A stretch of DNA of 64,000 nucleotides from the NCBI GenBank assembly GCA_028583685.1, contig JAMXIF010000048.1:18750015-18814014 (forward strand), in the 5' to 3' direction. Origin of the DNA: Petaurus breviceps papuanus (lineage: Eukaryota > Chordata > Mammalia > Diprotodontia > Petauridae). Positions 22,501 through 37,500 of the stretch are shown one piece after another. The translations under genes were made by a program, and so were the position numbers. Below the pieces are notes generated by a model, which searched no databases, was not told the DNA's origin, and was given only the letters and a program-made list of their open reading frames with translations. Numbering within the stretch: the stretch's first letter is position 1; each line of letters begins with the position of its first letter.

Positions 22501-25500
22501 AATGAAATGTCTGAATAACAACAAAACTTATTTAAAATTTTAGAGGCCACCATCATAGACTTTCAAAAGAAATGACAGCCTTCTATATATTGAACAAGGA
22601 ACACAAGGATTCCTGAAATAAGTAACAGAAACTTGCCTGACCACTCAGGTCGAAGAGTTGTGATCCTTGTCTCCACAGCGGCATTTCTATTTTTTCCCTC
22701 AGGCACTCAGAAGATATATCCTGCACAGAGAAAGCAGGGACCTTGTCCTGGCTTCTGTCCTCATCGCCCAACTGAAGCTGCTCTTTCAGGGGTCAGATCA
22801 GAAGGCCTTTTTGTGTTATCCTCCTCAACCCGTTTACTTTATCTGACCAATGCTGACCGCTCACTCCTCCTGTGCATATTCTCTTCTCTGCGATTTTGTG
22901 ATTGTCCTCCTACCTGAATGACAACTCTTCCTCAGCCTCCCCTGCTAGCTCATCCTCCATGTTATGACTCTTAATTGTGAGTGTTTCCCAAGGTTCTGTC
23001 CTAGGCCCTTCATCACTTACCATAGGTTTAACTATCATGTGCAGATGACTATATCTATAGCTATACATATATGCAAATGCCTCCATACATACATATACCT
23101 ACATAATATGCACACATATCCCCAGTCTCTTCCCTAAGCTTAAGTTCCATATCACCAATGGCCTATTAGACATTTCAAACTGGATATCCTGTAGAATAAC
23201 TCAAATTCAACATGTCCAAAATACAACTCATTATCTTTTCCCCTTCTCCAAACTTCCCTATTATCATGTACTCCTCACTCTTCCTTACCCCACCTATCTG
23301 AATATGTGCTGCCAAATCTTGCCATTTCTAGCTCCCCATCTCTCTAGTCTGGTCCCCTTCTCTCCACTCCTTAGTTCAGGCCCTAATCACCTCTCCTTTG
23401 CAACAGCTTCCTAATCAATCCCCAGGTCTCAAGTCCCTCAAGACTCCTGTCCATTGTATACATTGCAACCAAAGTAATTTTCTTTAAGGGTAGATCTGAT
23501 CATGTTACTCCCTTACTCAATAAAACTCCTGTGTCTCCCTATGCCTCTAAGATAAAATAAAAATAAGATACGCTGTTTAGCTTTGAAAGCCCTTCATAAA
23601 TTGACCTTCACCTATCTCTCCATCATCACTAGACACTACTTCCCCTCCAGAACTCTGCAATGCAGTTAACCAGGCCTACATTCTGCTCCTCATGCATAAT
23701 ACTCCATCTCCCATCTCCATGCCTTTGTTCTGGCTGTCCCACATCTGGGGCTGCAGTCTTCTTCCTTTCTTCCACCTCATATACAGCCTCTCTTAACTTT
23801 TCCTTTAAGACATAGTACAAGCACCATCTTCTCCATGAAGCCTTTCCTGCTCCCTCCTCCCCACCCTGCAACTGCTTGTGCCTTTTCTCCCAAACTACTC
23901 TGTATTTAACTCCTTTGTATAAAATTCTATTTATTCACTTTATATTCACTTGCAAGTCATGGCATCACCTTCCTGATGTCATGGTCCTTTTCAAGAACGA
24001 AGGACAAACAATAGTTACTCACTTTATATCTATGTTATCTGTATTTATATTCTCCCCCATTTACACCATAAGCTCCTTGAGATTAGTGATTTTTTCATTC
24101 TTTGCTTCTGTATCTGTCTACTTTGGCATATGCTAAGTGCTTAAGAAATTCTTGCTCTTAGAATTTCAACATCTACTTAAGAAATAACCTTTATTTTCAA
24201 AGAAAGTATTTTCCCTTTTATTTTTCATACCAGCAGCACTGGACTCCTGTAGCATGCCAGAGAACCTGAAAAGTCAGAAGTTTGTGTGTGGTTGAAACTA
24301 CCCTTTACCCTAAAGGCACCTGCTAGAGAATCCCTTTTAGGTGGTTTGTTAGCTTTATTATGCAGAGCAATCAAGAAGCACTGAAATTCCATATTTGTTT
24401 TAACAACTTCTCAGTTATTCTGCAGCTATGAAAAAGTTGGCTTCCCAAAGTTAGTTTAATAAATACCTTTCAGCTTTCCTCTGAGAGCATTCTATGGAAA
24501 GTGGCACTTTGAACTTTAAGGTCATTGCTGAAAATAATTAACATACCTCCCCCCCAAAAGGCAAATATAACTTAGAGGGCCAGTTTTACAATGCAGCTTT
24601 AGTTTTGCTTGAATGTTCACAATGGTTATTTATTTGGGGAGTTAATGGAATGGAACGGAACACCCTAAGGAAAATGACAAAATATCTGGAAACCTATTCA
24701 TGCAAAAAAAAAGGGAGTTATTTCAAAATAGTCATTCCTCTGACTGTTTTTAATAGGTTAAGCCTAAGGAAACTTCAAACTCTTTCCAACAGGAATGCCC
24801 ACTTCAGAAAGCCACTGCCATCAATGAAATTTATGTGTCTTTGTGAGATACAGACAAAATAAAATGCAGACCAAAAGCTGAATACAGGTGAAAGAAAAGC
24901 ATAATCATATATTAGGAGCTGGAAGAGACCTCTCTAGTCTGACCCTCTCATTTTACAGTTGAGGAAACTGAAGCCCAGAGAATTGCAAGAGTACTAAGTG
25001 GCAGAGCGAAGATTTGAACTAAGATCCTCTGTCCTTCCTATTGCCCTCTTCAACCCCTTCATCATCATCACCACCACCACCACCATCATTATCACAACTG
25101 ACATCTACATGGTACTTTAAGTCTTATAAAGTACTTTACATATATATGATTCCATCTGAACCTCATAATAAATTTCTGAGAAGGCCTAGGTATTATGAGC
25201 ACTTTACAGATGAGGGTACAGTGTCAGAGGCAAGATTTCAATAAAGGTTCTACGAACTACAAGTTCAACACTCTGACCATCAGGCAGCACTGCCTCCATC
25301 AGAAAATCTGAATTTTAATCTCTGCAACCATGGGTTCAAAGGTGCTTTGACTATACTTGTGTTGAACCAGGTCTGTTTTTTTTTTTTAGTTTCCTGGTAA
25401 ATGCTCTATTCACAATCATTACTGACTGACCTTCCTTTTCCAATCAAAACAGTAATATAAAGGAACTAGAGTATTAGATAAGTGGCCCAGCTGTCACATG

Positions 25501-28500
25501 GCTAGCTGCCAGGGCTGTTTTGCCTGTGAGTGCATACATGTAATCTCAAGAACCCCTATTACTTCTTTCAACTTCAAGATTACCTACAACCCCTAATTAT
25601 GAGGCACTCCACCTATCCAGAAATAGACCAGTTCCCTCTCATACATAGTATTATGGGTCAACCCATCATCTCCTCCTACAACATAGGGATTTTCTGGAAA
25701 GTAGGAAATGACAAGATACTTTCCCCTACTGCCTCAAAGGAACAAGAGTGTGCAGAGCAGCAAATAGCATCTACCTTCCTGAAACAGGCACCCAAGAGCA
25801 AGGTCCAGTGTTCTGCAGAGGAACCAAAGGGAACTCCATTTTGACATAGGACCCACAGGAAGAAGGGCCTCAGTGGGAAGCTGCTAAGGGGATGGATTCA
25901 CATTTTTAACTGTTTAAAAGGGGAAAACTCATAGCCCTTGATTTAAAAAGAAAAGGATTGGGAATGAGATTCAATGCTATATTCTCCATTCTTAAATCAA
26001 GGGTTACACCTGCCTAGGTCAAGAATAAACACTCACACAATTTTATTCCTGCGCTTAATCCTCAAGTAAAATTTCAGTGCCTCATATACACTAGACGTTT
26101 GTAGGCACTTTACAAAATATTTAAATGATAAAGTTATGGTCTAATATCCCAAAGAAATAAAAAATAGAGGAAAAGGACCTATATGTACAAAAATATTTAT
26201 AGCAGCTCTTTTTGTGGTTACCAAAAATTGGAAACTAAGGAGGTATCCTCTTTCTGGGGAAAGTCTGAACAAATTATAGTATCTGAATGTAACAGAATAT
26301 CATTATACCATAAGAAATTATGAAACACAATTTCAGACGAAACTAGGAAGACAATTGTGGAATGTTAAGGGGTCCCCTGGAACTTGTCTTTTCAAGTTGC
26401 CATTAGCTATTCCCTTTCTCTAGGCAAAATTTTGATTTTAGATTTTCAATCAAAAATTCACACAACAAATGCAATAAAAATACATTTATATACATGGGGG
26501 ACTCAAACAACTTGACCATAACTTACCTGAATCAAAATCTATATATAAGTTGTTAATAGTTACAGGGTAGGTTTTTCTTCCTTCTTTATTCCAACAGTTA
26601 TATATCACTTTGTATNNNNNNNNNNAAGAAAAACCTTTTAACAATTAAGAGTTATCCTATGGGGGTGGCTAGGTGGTGCAGTGAGTAAAGCGCCGGCCCT
26701 AGAGACAGGAGGACCCGAGTTCGGTTCTGGCCTCAGACACTTAGCACCCACACAACCCCAATTGTCCTCCAAAAGGCAAAAAAAAAAAGAGTTATCCTAT
26801 GGCATAGTGAAAATCAAACTGGATCTAGAACCAAAGGATCTGGGTTCAACTCCCAGGTTTCCCAGTTACTAACTGTTTAACCTGGGAAAACTCATCTAAC
26901 CTCTTTGTACTTGTTTTCTCATTTGCAAAATGGGGAAATTAGACTAGATGACCCCTGAAGTCCTTCTCAGTTCTGAATGTATCCAAAATAGTATTTAAAA
27001 AAACAAAAAGTATTGCCTCAAGAAGTAATTGCCTCAGTGCTTCCCTTCACTATGGGTCTTTAAGCAAACATAGCAAGATGACCATTTATTGAGTATATCT
27101 CAATATATATCAAAGAGGAGATTCTTGTTAAGTTGGATTAAAGTTGGATTAAAGACTTTCAAAGGTCCCTTATGATTCTGTGAATTCAGACCACTAGCTC
27201 TATCTGTGTGGACTACAGGTATTTAAAAGACATAGAGCATAAAGCAACTTATGTAATCCAGAAATCAGAGAAGCTATTAAGTTGACCACAAAAGGTTCAA
27301 GTCAGAGAAGCTAATTCCAGTTGCTTTAGAAATAGACATAACAATAACATACTTTAAAAGATTTTCAGCACCAGTTCTCATCCGAACAGCTTTCATGATC
27401 TGTTGGTTTAATGCAGCCCTTTGATTCTGAAGTTTGCTTCGCCCTGTCTGAGCCAGGGGGTTGCAACCCTAGAAACAATAAGAAATTGTTCATGAGAGGC
27501 CAATAAAACAAAAAAGAAAAAAGAATATTTCATCTAATATTAAACTTTAAATTTTAAACTTTAAAAATCCTAGGATGAAACAAACTATTTCATTCTAACT
27601 GAATAATAGAATATTTAGTCTCAAAGTCAAATCAATTCCCACATAAATCCAGAATTCTGGAGATCAGCAGAATAATTGTCCATTTGTGTTTTATGTCTTT
27701 TTAAATTATAATTTACTTGGATAGTTTGAAAGAAAGGCTTAGACTGAGCTGAGTATAGTGGGGGTGATTCTAAAAAATAAAACTGGGTAGGGACAGGTAA
27801 AAAGAAGCAATTATCTCATTAAAATTAGACATGAAAAGAAGAACTGATACAGAAGAAGTAAGTGGGGGTTGAAGGTTTATAGTGCTGGACCCTTACTCCC
27901 ATTGGAAATGGATTAAAGAGGGAACAATATCTAGAAGAGTATAAAAATCTTCTAAATTTAGAAAGAAATAAGAGGGCAAGGGGACAGAAAAAGGGAGAGC
28001 CCTTTACAAGGTTGTGAAGGTTAAGAATTGGGAGGGTGGGGAAGAAGATAAGGGAGTGACTCTTACAGGGGTCGGTAGATTAAGAGATAGAAGGGCCAGG
28101 TAGAGGGTAGAAGCAAATTAGACTCATGAGGAGAGAATAAATAGGGAAAGAAGAGTAGCAAGGAAAAATAGGGTGGAGGGAAATACACAATGAACAATCA
28201 TAACTTTTAATGTGAATGGTATGAATTTAATAAAATGGAAATAGCAGGTATAGATTAAATATGTTGCTTACAAAAAGTATAATAAAAAATGAGAGACAGA
28301 GTCAAAATAAAGGTCTGGAATACACTTTGTTATTCTTCAGAAGCAGGGGTAACAATCATGATCTCAGACAAAGTTAAAGCTAAAACAGATTTGATTTAAT
28401 AGATAAATGGGGGAAATGGGGGGAGAGGGGGCACTAGGTGGTGCAGTGAATAGAGCACTAGTCCTGGACTCAGGAGGACCTGAATTCAAATCTGGCCTCA

Positions 28501-31500
28501 GATAGTTGACACACTTACTAGCTGTGTGACTTTGGGCAAGTCACTTAACCCTAATAGCCCTCCAAAAAAAGGAGAGAGATAAATGGGGAAAGTACACTGT
28601 GTTATCACCAATATTATTCAATATTGTTTCAGACCATTTAAAATTAATGTAGTCAGTATAAAATACCTGAGAGTATGCCTGCCAAAACAGACCGAAGAAC
28701 TACATGAACATAATTATAAAACATTCTTTATACAAATAAAGTCATGGTTTAAATAGTTGGAGAAATTTTAATTGTTAATAATTAGCAAAGCTAATATAAT
28801 AAAAATGAAAATTTTACCTATTTATTCAATGCCATTCCAATTAAATTACTAAAAAAATTATTTTACTAAGTTAGAAAAAATAATAGCAAAACTCATTTGG
28901 AAGAATAAAAGGTCAAGAATTTCAAAGAAACTAATGAAAAAAGGTAAAGGAAGGAGATTCTGCAGTACCAGACCTTTAAACTATATTATATGGTAGTAAT
29001 TATCAAAACTATCTGGTATTGGCTAAGAAGAAATAGAAAGGTAGAACAGTGGAACTGAGTACACATACGATACACAATAATAAAGGACTATAGTAACCTT
29101 GTGTTTGAAAAATGTAAAGATTTAAGTATTGGGGATAAGAATTCATTGTTTTGGGGCAGCTAGGTGGCGCAGTGAGTAAAGGGCTGGCCCTGGAGTCAGA
29201 AGGACCTGAGTTGGGTTCTGGCCTCAGACACTTAACACCCACACAAAAAAAACTAGGTGTGTAACCTTGGGCAAGTTACTTAACTCTAACTGCCCTCCAA
29301 AAGAAAAAAAAAAAGAATTCATTGTTTCATAAAAATTGTCAGGAAAGCTGAAAAGCAGTCTGGTAGAAATTGGGCATAGACCAATATGCTGTAACATGTA
29401 CCAAGATAAGGTCAAAATGGATATATGACCATATAAAGGGAGATATAAGAAAGCTAAAAGAACATGGAACATATTATCTGTCAGACTCATGGATAGCAGA
29501 ATTATATGAAGAAACAAGAGATAGAGAACACCGTGAATTGAAAAATGGGTAACTTAAATTATATTAAATCAAAAGTTCTTGTACAAATAAAACCAATGTA
29601 GTCAAGATCAGAGGGAAAGCAGAGAATCGGAGAAAAAACTATCCTACACAATCTCTCTGATAAAGGACTCATTTCTCAAATACATAAAATACTTTGTCAA
29701 ATTTATCAGAATATGACTCATTCCCCAGTTGACAAATGGTCAAAGGATATGACCAGACAGTTTTTCTATGAAGAAATCAAAACTATATGGAATCATATGA
29801 AAAAGATGCTCTAGATCATTATTGATTAGAGAAATGCAAATTAAAACAACTTTGAGATATCATCTTATACCTATGAGATTGGCTAAAATTTTATACTTGC
29901 CCTTCAATTGGGGAATGGCTAAATCAGTTGTGATATAGGATTTGATGGAATGCTACTGTGATATAAGAAATTATTAGCTGGATAGTTTTAGAAAAACATG
30001 CAAAGACTTGGACTTATGAAGAAAGATGCTATCCACCTCCAGAAAAAGAACTGATAAATAGAAACATATAGTATGGTCTTACATATATGTATTTGTATAT
30101 GCATATGTATATGTATTTATCCATGTTTAATTGTAGCCTTCTCTAGGTCAAAGTGTGGAGGGAGGGAGAAAAAAATAAAATAAAACATGTACAGCAGAGA
30201 ACAAAAGAAAACTTAGAAGTTTTAAAACAATGTATAGTATTTATTGTGTAGATTTTTTAAAAAAGTAAACTATTTGAAATGGTAATTTATTGTCATATCG
30301 AATCCTCTCTTTATGTTCTGCTGTGTACATGGAAATGTTTTCTTTTTCTTTTCTCATTTTGTATTTAAGTTAAAAATGAAGTTAAAAAAATTTTAAAGAA
30401 AAAAATAAAATAAATTATCATCTAATTTGGTGGATTTTTTTTTAAATTATGATTTATTTTCAAGGAGGAGTTAGTAAGTAAAAGTAGTTGAAACCAAAAT
30501 ACATTCTTTATAGTTTGGTCATATGATTATCATCTCTGCTATTCTCTACATACCCTCAAACCCTTCCACAAATAACCAATATGCTGTCAGTCTTAGGAAA
30601 GAAAGAAATGGTTTGATCAAGATGTATTTGTTAAACGACCACATGCCAACCACCCTATTAGGAGGTAGAAACACAAATTCAATAAATCAAACAATCCCTA
30701 CTTTCAAGAGGTTTACATTTTAAAGTGGAGACAACAAGCACACATATTAATTTATACAGAATATAAGGTGCCACTGCACCTTAAGGAAGATGGGATCTTT
30801 CTATCTGACTTGGAGCTAAAACCTTCCATATGTATTATCTCTCTCATTAGAGTGGGAGGGAGCTCTTTCAGAATAGGGACTGTCTTACTTTCTTACTTGT
30901 ATCCCCAGAATTAGCAAAGTGCTTTGCACATAGTAAGAACAACAAATTTTTTTCATTCATTCCATTCTAGATACATATATGTGTATGTATGTACACACAC
31001 ATATATATGATGGAATACTACTATTCCAATATACTATAATACTACTAGATACCTACATATATATTATACATATGAGTCATTTGCATAGATAGTGCTGTTA
31101 AAACCATGCCAAGAGAGTGTGAGGAGAAAGAGAAGAGGGCCTATTCTCTTGGGGGAATATTCACAGTTAGGAGGCATGATATAGATGATGAGCCATCAAA
31201 GGAAAATGACAAACAAATATCATTCAGAAGATAGAGAACCAGGAAAGAATAGTGTCACAAGATCCCAGGGAATAGATTATCCAGGATAAAACAGTGGTCA
31301 ATAGTATTCAAATAAAGTAGATAGGTGAAGAAGGACCTTAAGGAGAAAAGACCATCAGATCTGACAACTAAGACCACTGGTAACTTTAAAGAGAATTCAT
31401 TTACTTGAGTGACAAGCTTGGAAGCCAAATGGCAAAGGTTAAGGAGGGAGATGAAGTGAAGACAATCGAGCATAGACAATATTTTCAAAGAGTTCAGCAG

Positions 31501-34500
31501 AGAAAAGAAGGAGAGAAATGGGATGATATCTTGAGGGGATCCAGTCAAGGTCTTTTAAGAATGGGGAATACTTGGACATGTGTGCAAGAGGGAAAGAATC
31601 AGCAGATACAGAAAAGTTGAAGATTACAAAGGGATTAATCTGCTAGGAAAGATTATAGGGGATGGAGTCAAATAAAGAGGAACTAGTCTTGGCAATGTGA
31701 AGAGCTACCTCATATAAGAGACTAGGGAAAATGAGGAGAGAATGAAGGCTGATATCATGAAATTTTGAGATGAAGAGTAGAGAAGAGAAATTTCATGGCA
31801 AATGACCTAAAATTTCTAAGTAAAGTAATAGACAGGATCCTCAACTTAGCGGCTGGGGGTTGGGGAGAAGGGGAAGAAGTTTGGGATACTTGAACAGAGA
31901 AACTTTGAAACAGCTTATTTGGAGACTGAGGTAGGGAATCAACCAGAGAGGAATAAAAAGATTGCCTTGTTTGCAGTGAGAGCCAGAGTTTAGAGAATAC
32001 GAATTTATAGTGTATCCAATCAACATGGTTATGTGACTTTCTTCATCTCTGTTAAACAGCACATAATGAGGAGCAGGAGAAATAGATAGTGGATAAAATC
32101 CAGGGCTGGAGTTTAGCAAAAGATGAACAGCAGTAGAACATGAGAGAAAGGGATTCAAAGCAAATGACAGCACAGAGTTAAATAGTTAACTATAACAAGG
32201 TCAAGATTGGAAAAGGAGGAAAACCAAGGCAATGGTCTGAGAAAAGTGCCAAATGTGAAGGGGTTACAAATTGTAATGAGAGTGAAGAACTGATTTAGGA
32301 GGGGTAAAGCACAGGTATAGTGAGAGACAAAGGAATGTCAAAGTTTTTTATTTAGGAAGTAAATCACTTATGAGTAATAGTAAGATCCAAGGTATGGATG
32401 GCTAAAGTGGAGAGGAATAGGCCATGAGATATAAGGAGACTTAAGAACTGGCCATCTTGGCAGCACTGACATACTTCAGGACTGCTTTATTGGTGGCCTC
32501 TAAAATGATGTATTAGAAATCACATTGACCCTTACACTGAGGTGTTTCTACATAAGAATTTACTCTATTTTGCCACCTCTGGATTCCCTCTCTCACTATT
32601 TACTTTGATATTATGCCTGTTTCAGCTTAAAACATCAAAATGCGATACTATTTTTTAAACCATTAAATGATTTCTAATAAGAAATCCTGACATCTAATTT
32701 GGTCTCTTTTAAATAAAAGTTAAATGTTAACTTATCTGACACAATATAAAGACTGAAACTCATCCTTTTCCTCCTATTTTCTGAAAAATTACTAGGGAAA
32801 TCTGGTACACTTTGCCAAAAAATTACATGATTTATACTTTTTTTTCCCTTACTGCTAATTTTAGGATATGTCTTCCTAGAAGTTCTATCACTTTCAGTAA
32901 TAGATAGAAAATTCCTGGTTCTTTTATTACTTTGACTTGTCCACAATTTTCACATGAGGTTAATTGTCCTGAAGACCTGGAGTAAAATTAAAATCCAAAG
33001 AACAGGAATGTTTAAGTTTAGCTTTGACTGGAGAATTTTACCTAGAATCATCTTACTTCTCACTACCAGGAAACACCAGGCATAAATACACTTTGATAAA
33101 TCTGTTATTTCTTTGGTGTGAAGCAAACTCCTTTTTGAAGATCAGGATCCATTCCCCCTACAATTTCTAACCCTGCAATTTTTGTCTCTGGTTTTCCCTA
33201 AGTCTTTTTTTTTTTTTTTTGGCTTTTTGGAGGCCAATTGGGGTTGTGACTTGCCCAAAGTCACAAAGCTAGTAAGTGTTAAGTGTCTGAGGCCTGATTT
33301 GAACTCAGGTCCTCCTGACTCCAGGGCTGGTGCTCTATTCACTGCATCACCTAGCCGCCCCTTTCCCTAAGACTTCTACAGAGGACTTATGTGACTGGTG
33401 GGTTTACTTCTGGCCCATTAGTATCCAGTAATGGCATACCATACTGCAGTAATTAGGATGAAAACTTCTATAAATGCATCTTGAACTCTTCTAGAAGAGA
33501 AGGAAGTATAATTCATATGAAGTTCCCTGAATGTTCAAAGTTCAATTTAATCTAGCAAAAAGAGGATGTGGATCTGGATCCATTATCACAGGTGGTTTCG
33601 TATGTCAGACCTATGCATTTCCTCAATCCCATCCAACTGGTCAGGTAAAATGACTTCCTCTATATGGAATTGATACAGAGTTTAGGAGTAATACCTATTC
33701 TCCAATGGATATACACAATTTCTGAAAGAAGAAACATAAATTATCATTTTTAAAACTGTTCAACTTCTTCATAATTAAAGGAATGAAAATTTAAATCATT
33801 TTTAAGTACCATACCCCCACATACCCACCAAATTGACCAAAAACAATTTAATCTTGAGGAAATTGTGGCAAAATATGCAAAATGTTATATTGTTAGTGGA
33901 AACATATTGGTAAAAAAAAATTTTTTTTGAAAAGCACTCTGGCAATATACATGGGCTACAAAAGTCACCATACCCTCTGACTCAGTGTTCCCACTACTAT
34001 TTGATAATAATTGCAATTACATCATTGACTTGGAATTTAAGTCCTTCATTTATCAATTTGTTCACATTTGCTGAAATTGTTAAATTTATGAACAAAAAAT
34101 ATAAAGTATTGCTGTTTCATATGTGAGGATCTCAGAAGGCCCACTGCTGGGAAAACACTCAGCTGCCCCTCTGCCCCTGTCAGCATATTCAAGTCCCTGT
34201 ATTCATAGAATTGTAGAATGTTAATGTTAAAATAAACCTTAAGAGATCATCTTAAACATCCTTCTCCTTTATTCATCGATAGGTTTTAAATACATTTAAA
34301 GAGAGACAGACCAGTACAACAAGAATCAACTGGAGTTTGAAGAACTGGCTCCCTTTGTTTTATTTCTAACCAAGTATTTATTGTACCCCAAATATAGATT
34401 AATCTCTATTACAATTGATAGATAGGTATAGGGACTAAACCAGTGATTTTTTTTGGAATAGAGAACTTCCAAATGAGGAAAGTCCCTCAACCAACTGGGG

Positions 34501-37500
34501 AGTTGCCCAAATCACTGGGAAGTTAAGTAACTTTCCCAGGATCATATATCCAGTATATGTCAAGAAGCAGAACTAGGATCCTTTCTGGTTCTGGGATAGC
34601 TCTAACCATTATACCACATAGCTGCTATAAAATCGTCCTCCACCCAAAAAAAGACACCACCACCCCCTGGAGATCACAATCAATGGCCTGTTTATTTGAT
34701 GGGCAAAAGGGGCCACTCTATTGAAAGAATCTAAGTACTCTCAGACTTTGTGGTAATAGAATTTCACATATAAATCATTTTGCCTTATTTTTATTTTCCT
34801 TTTTACAAATAAAAACAAATCTGAATTCATGTTTAAAAAAAAAACACTTCAAAAGGTTCTGTTTAATACAGATCTCACCAAATCTAATTCTGCTTTGCAG
34901 AAAATAGGAATCTCGTCTCATGAGGTGCTCCTAAAATGTTCTGTCTGACACAATTCTATATTATCATCATCTGTTGTAGGGGGTCGTTATTATTCCGGTT
35001 GTATAACTAGTCACACTGACTTTGCCAGACATTCAAGAGGAGCAGTACATCTGCTTTGTCCTTCCTAGAGTTAGCTGAGCTACATGCTGCCTCCCAATGG
35101 CATCATCTGCCAACTTTGAGAAGTAAATCTAAAGAAGGAAATGGAGCTCAGGCCAAAACAAATGTTAAGGTATAATCATGTGGTGCTTTGGAGCTTGTCC
35201 AAATAACCCCCAGGAAACACACCACCACTTACAACAGCACATCATATTAACTTTCAGACAATCCTCCTCTGATTCATAGGGCAAATTCTTTTTCTGCCCT
35301 GGGGAATCCTCCCTAGCCTGCTGCACTTCTCATAGGGCCTGGTATCCAGGACTGAACTAAGTTGAAATGCAAGGAAATATTTGTCTTATAGGCCCTTCCC
35401 ATGGGCTGCACTTTCCTTGCTCCTGATTCATACAGGTGGAATTTTAAAGCAAAAGATAAGGCAATTGGGCGGTGACCACCATTACCATTCAGCCAAACTC
35501 CCAAGCTAATACTGTGACAAACAACAAACTTGTTCTTAATAGAGAGCCCTAACCCTAACTCTCTCTTATCCTATCCATAGAGCACTCAAAGTGTTTGTTT
35601 GCAGGGTTCAGATGTTAGAAGAAATGACAATGCCTAAAATAAAAAGGCAAGACAAAAGTTTTGGTTAAATGATGCCAAACGGCTAGACACAAATAGATGC
35701 AGTACAAAGTGAAATCAAATATCCAACCTTATTGCAAACCAGAAAAAAAACTTATTTCTTGGCATAAGGGAAAGATTTTATACTTTTTAATAGCCTTGAA
35801 ATTAATGCAGGTTGTTGTGTTGGTTGATTTTGCTAAATTATTTTATTGTTTTTGAGAAGAACTCCTCATCAATTAAGGGAGTTGAGGACATAAATAAATA
35901 GAAATGACTGTGATCTAAAAGCAAAAGACATTAATAAAATGTATTGTCTTAATTTTAATTTATTAATTCAAATTTTAATTAAAAAACAAACCAAAAAAAT
36001 GATGTACAGAACCCTTCACTACCAAACAGTATGCTAAGTGAGACAAATAAAGGTAGAGAAGAAGCTAAGTAGAACTTCTGGGTTAAAAGAGAATTCTTTT
36101 CTACACAGAGTGATTGGGGCAGTAAATTCACAGCAAACAAAGCCTAACTCAAGTGCTAAACTTTGGTGTTCTTGCTAGAAAGAAAGAAGGAAGTCCTAAG
36201 TTTAGTCAGGGACTGGCAGTCAGGTGGCTCAGAGAGTAAGAGCGCTGGCCCCCAGTGTTGGGATAACCTGGTGGATCGAATCCGGGCTCAGATACTTAGC
36301 ACCACACCCAGAAATAACTGGCCATGTAACCTTGAGCAACTTACTTAACCCCAAATGCTTAAAAAAAAAAAGTTTAGTCAGGGAGTAAGAAACAATGGAA
36401 ATAAAGCTGAATTCATATGAATTAATTGGGCCAATAAGTGGTGCAGCGGATAGAGCACCAGGCCTGGAGTTATGAGGATCTGAGCTCAAATATGACCACA
36501 GAGACGTACTAGTTGTGTGACAATGAGCAAGTCACCTAACCCTGTTTGCCTCAGTTTCCTCATCTGTAAAATGAGCAATGGCAATGGCAAACCACTCCAG
36601 AATCTTTGCCAAGAAAACCCCAAATAGGGAGGGTCACAAAGAACTGGTCACAATTAATTGACAAAAAAATTACTCTCTTGAGAAAATGAAAAGCTAAAGA
36701 TAAGGGAATAATTCTATACCTTGTACTTATGGTTGTACTTTAGCACAGAATTTCTGAGTTGAAAAAACCTTGGAGGTCATCTAGTCTAATCCATTAATGA
36801 GCAGTTATTTCCTCTAAAATAACATTCATTCAAATAGTTATTAAATTAATATCTGCAGAGTAAGTTAATAAATGCTCATAAGAGCCTTCCAGACAAAGAA
36901 ATGACTTTATTAAAGATACCTGATAGAAACAACTATATATGCCCAATTAAAAAAAATTTCATCCAAGATATTTATCATGATAAATACAAGGATCAAATTT
37001 TTAAGGTCACTTAAAAATAAAACTATCTCAGGTGATTATTGTGTTTAACAGTGTTGCTTGGTATACTATTTTTTTTAAGTAGGGCCCTTCATGTAATGAC
37101 AAAGAAAGAATGAGAGAGAAAAGGTATGTGTAAGGAAACAAAAGAGGGAGAAAACAAAATTCCAGTAAAAAGGAAAGGCCCCAAATGAAAACTATTAACT
37201 TAAGTGACAAAAAAGAAAACACAACCTGAATGGAGTCAAAATGAACTCTAAGAGAAGCTCTGAGGCATAAATGTTAACAGGAGATAAGCAGAGCAGAGGT
37301 GGTCATTGTTCCCAAGAGGCCAGACAATAACCATCTAATTCTGCTAATGGAGATCTGCTTGGATAAACCCCAAGTTTATGCCAGGCAGGAAATCAGCTTT
37401 GAGCCAGTGAAGTTTGTAAGGTTCTCTCATTTTCTTTAGCATATTCAGCATTACTATCTCAATCCTATCTTATCTAGGCAGTTGGGTAGTGCAGTAATTA

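Larger units (their letters stand above)
27780..30410 (+). mobile_element. Old L1 with internal deletions
   Basis: Forward L1. The ORF2 endonuclease start lies near 28190-28400 (ACAATCATAACTTTTAATGTG, GGGGTAACAATCATGATCTC). The sequence then jumps to the post-RT part of ORF2 (CTGCCAAAACAGACCGAAGAAC, AATAATAGCAAAACTCATTTGG) and a 3' UTR ending about 30410. Large pieces of ORF2 are missing and no long frame is open. Two SINEs are inserted. Confidence 0.8.

Noticed and set aside
22583-23871. Several open stretches on both strands
   Set aside because: All fall in the diverged L2 copy or antisense to it.
35546-35560. CCCTAACCCTAAC, telomere-like
   Set aside because: Only two repeat units; not an interstitial telomere block.
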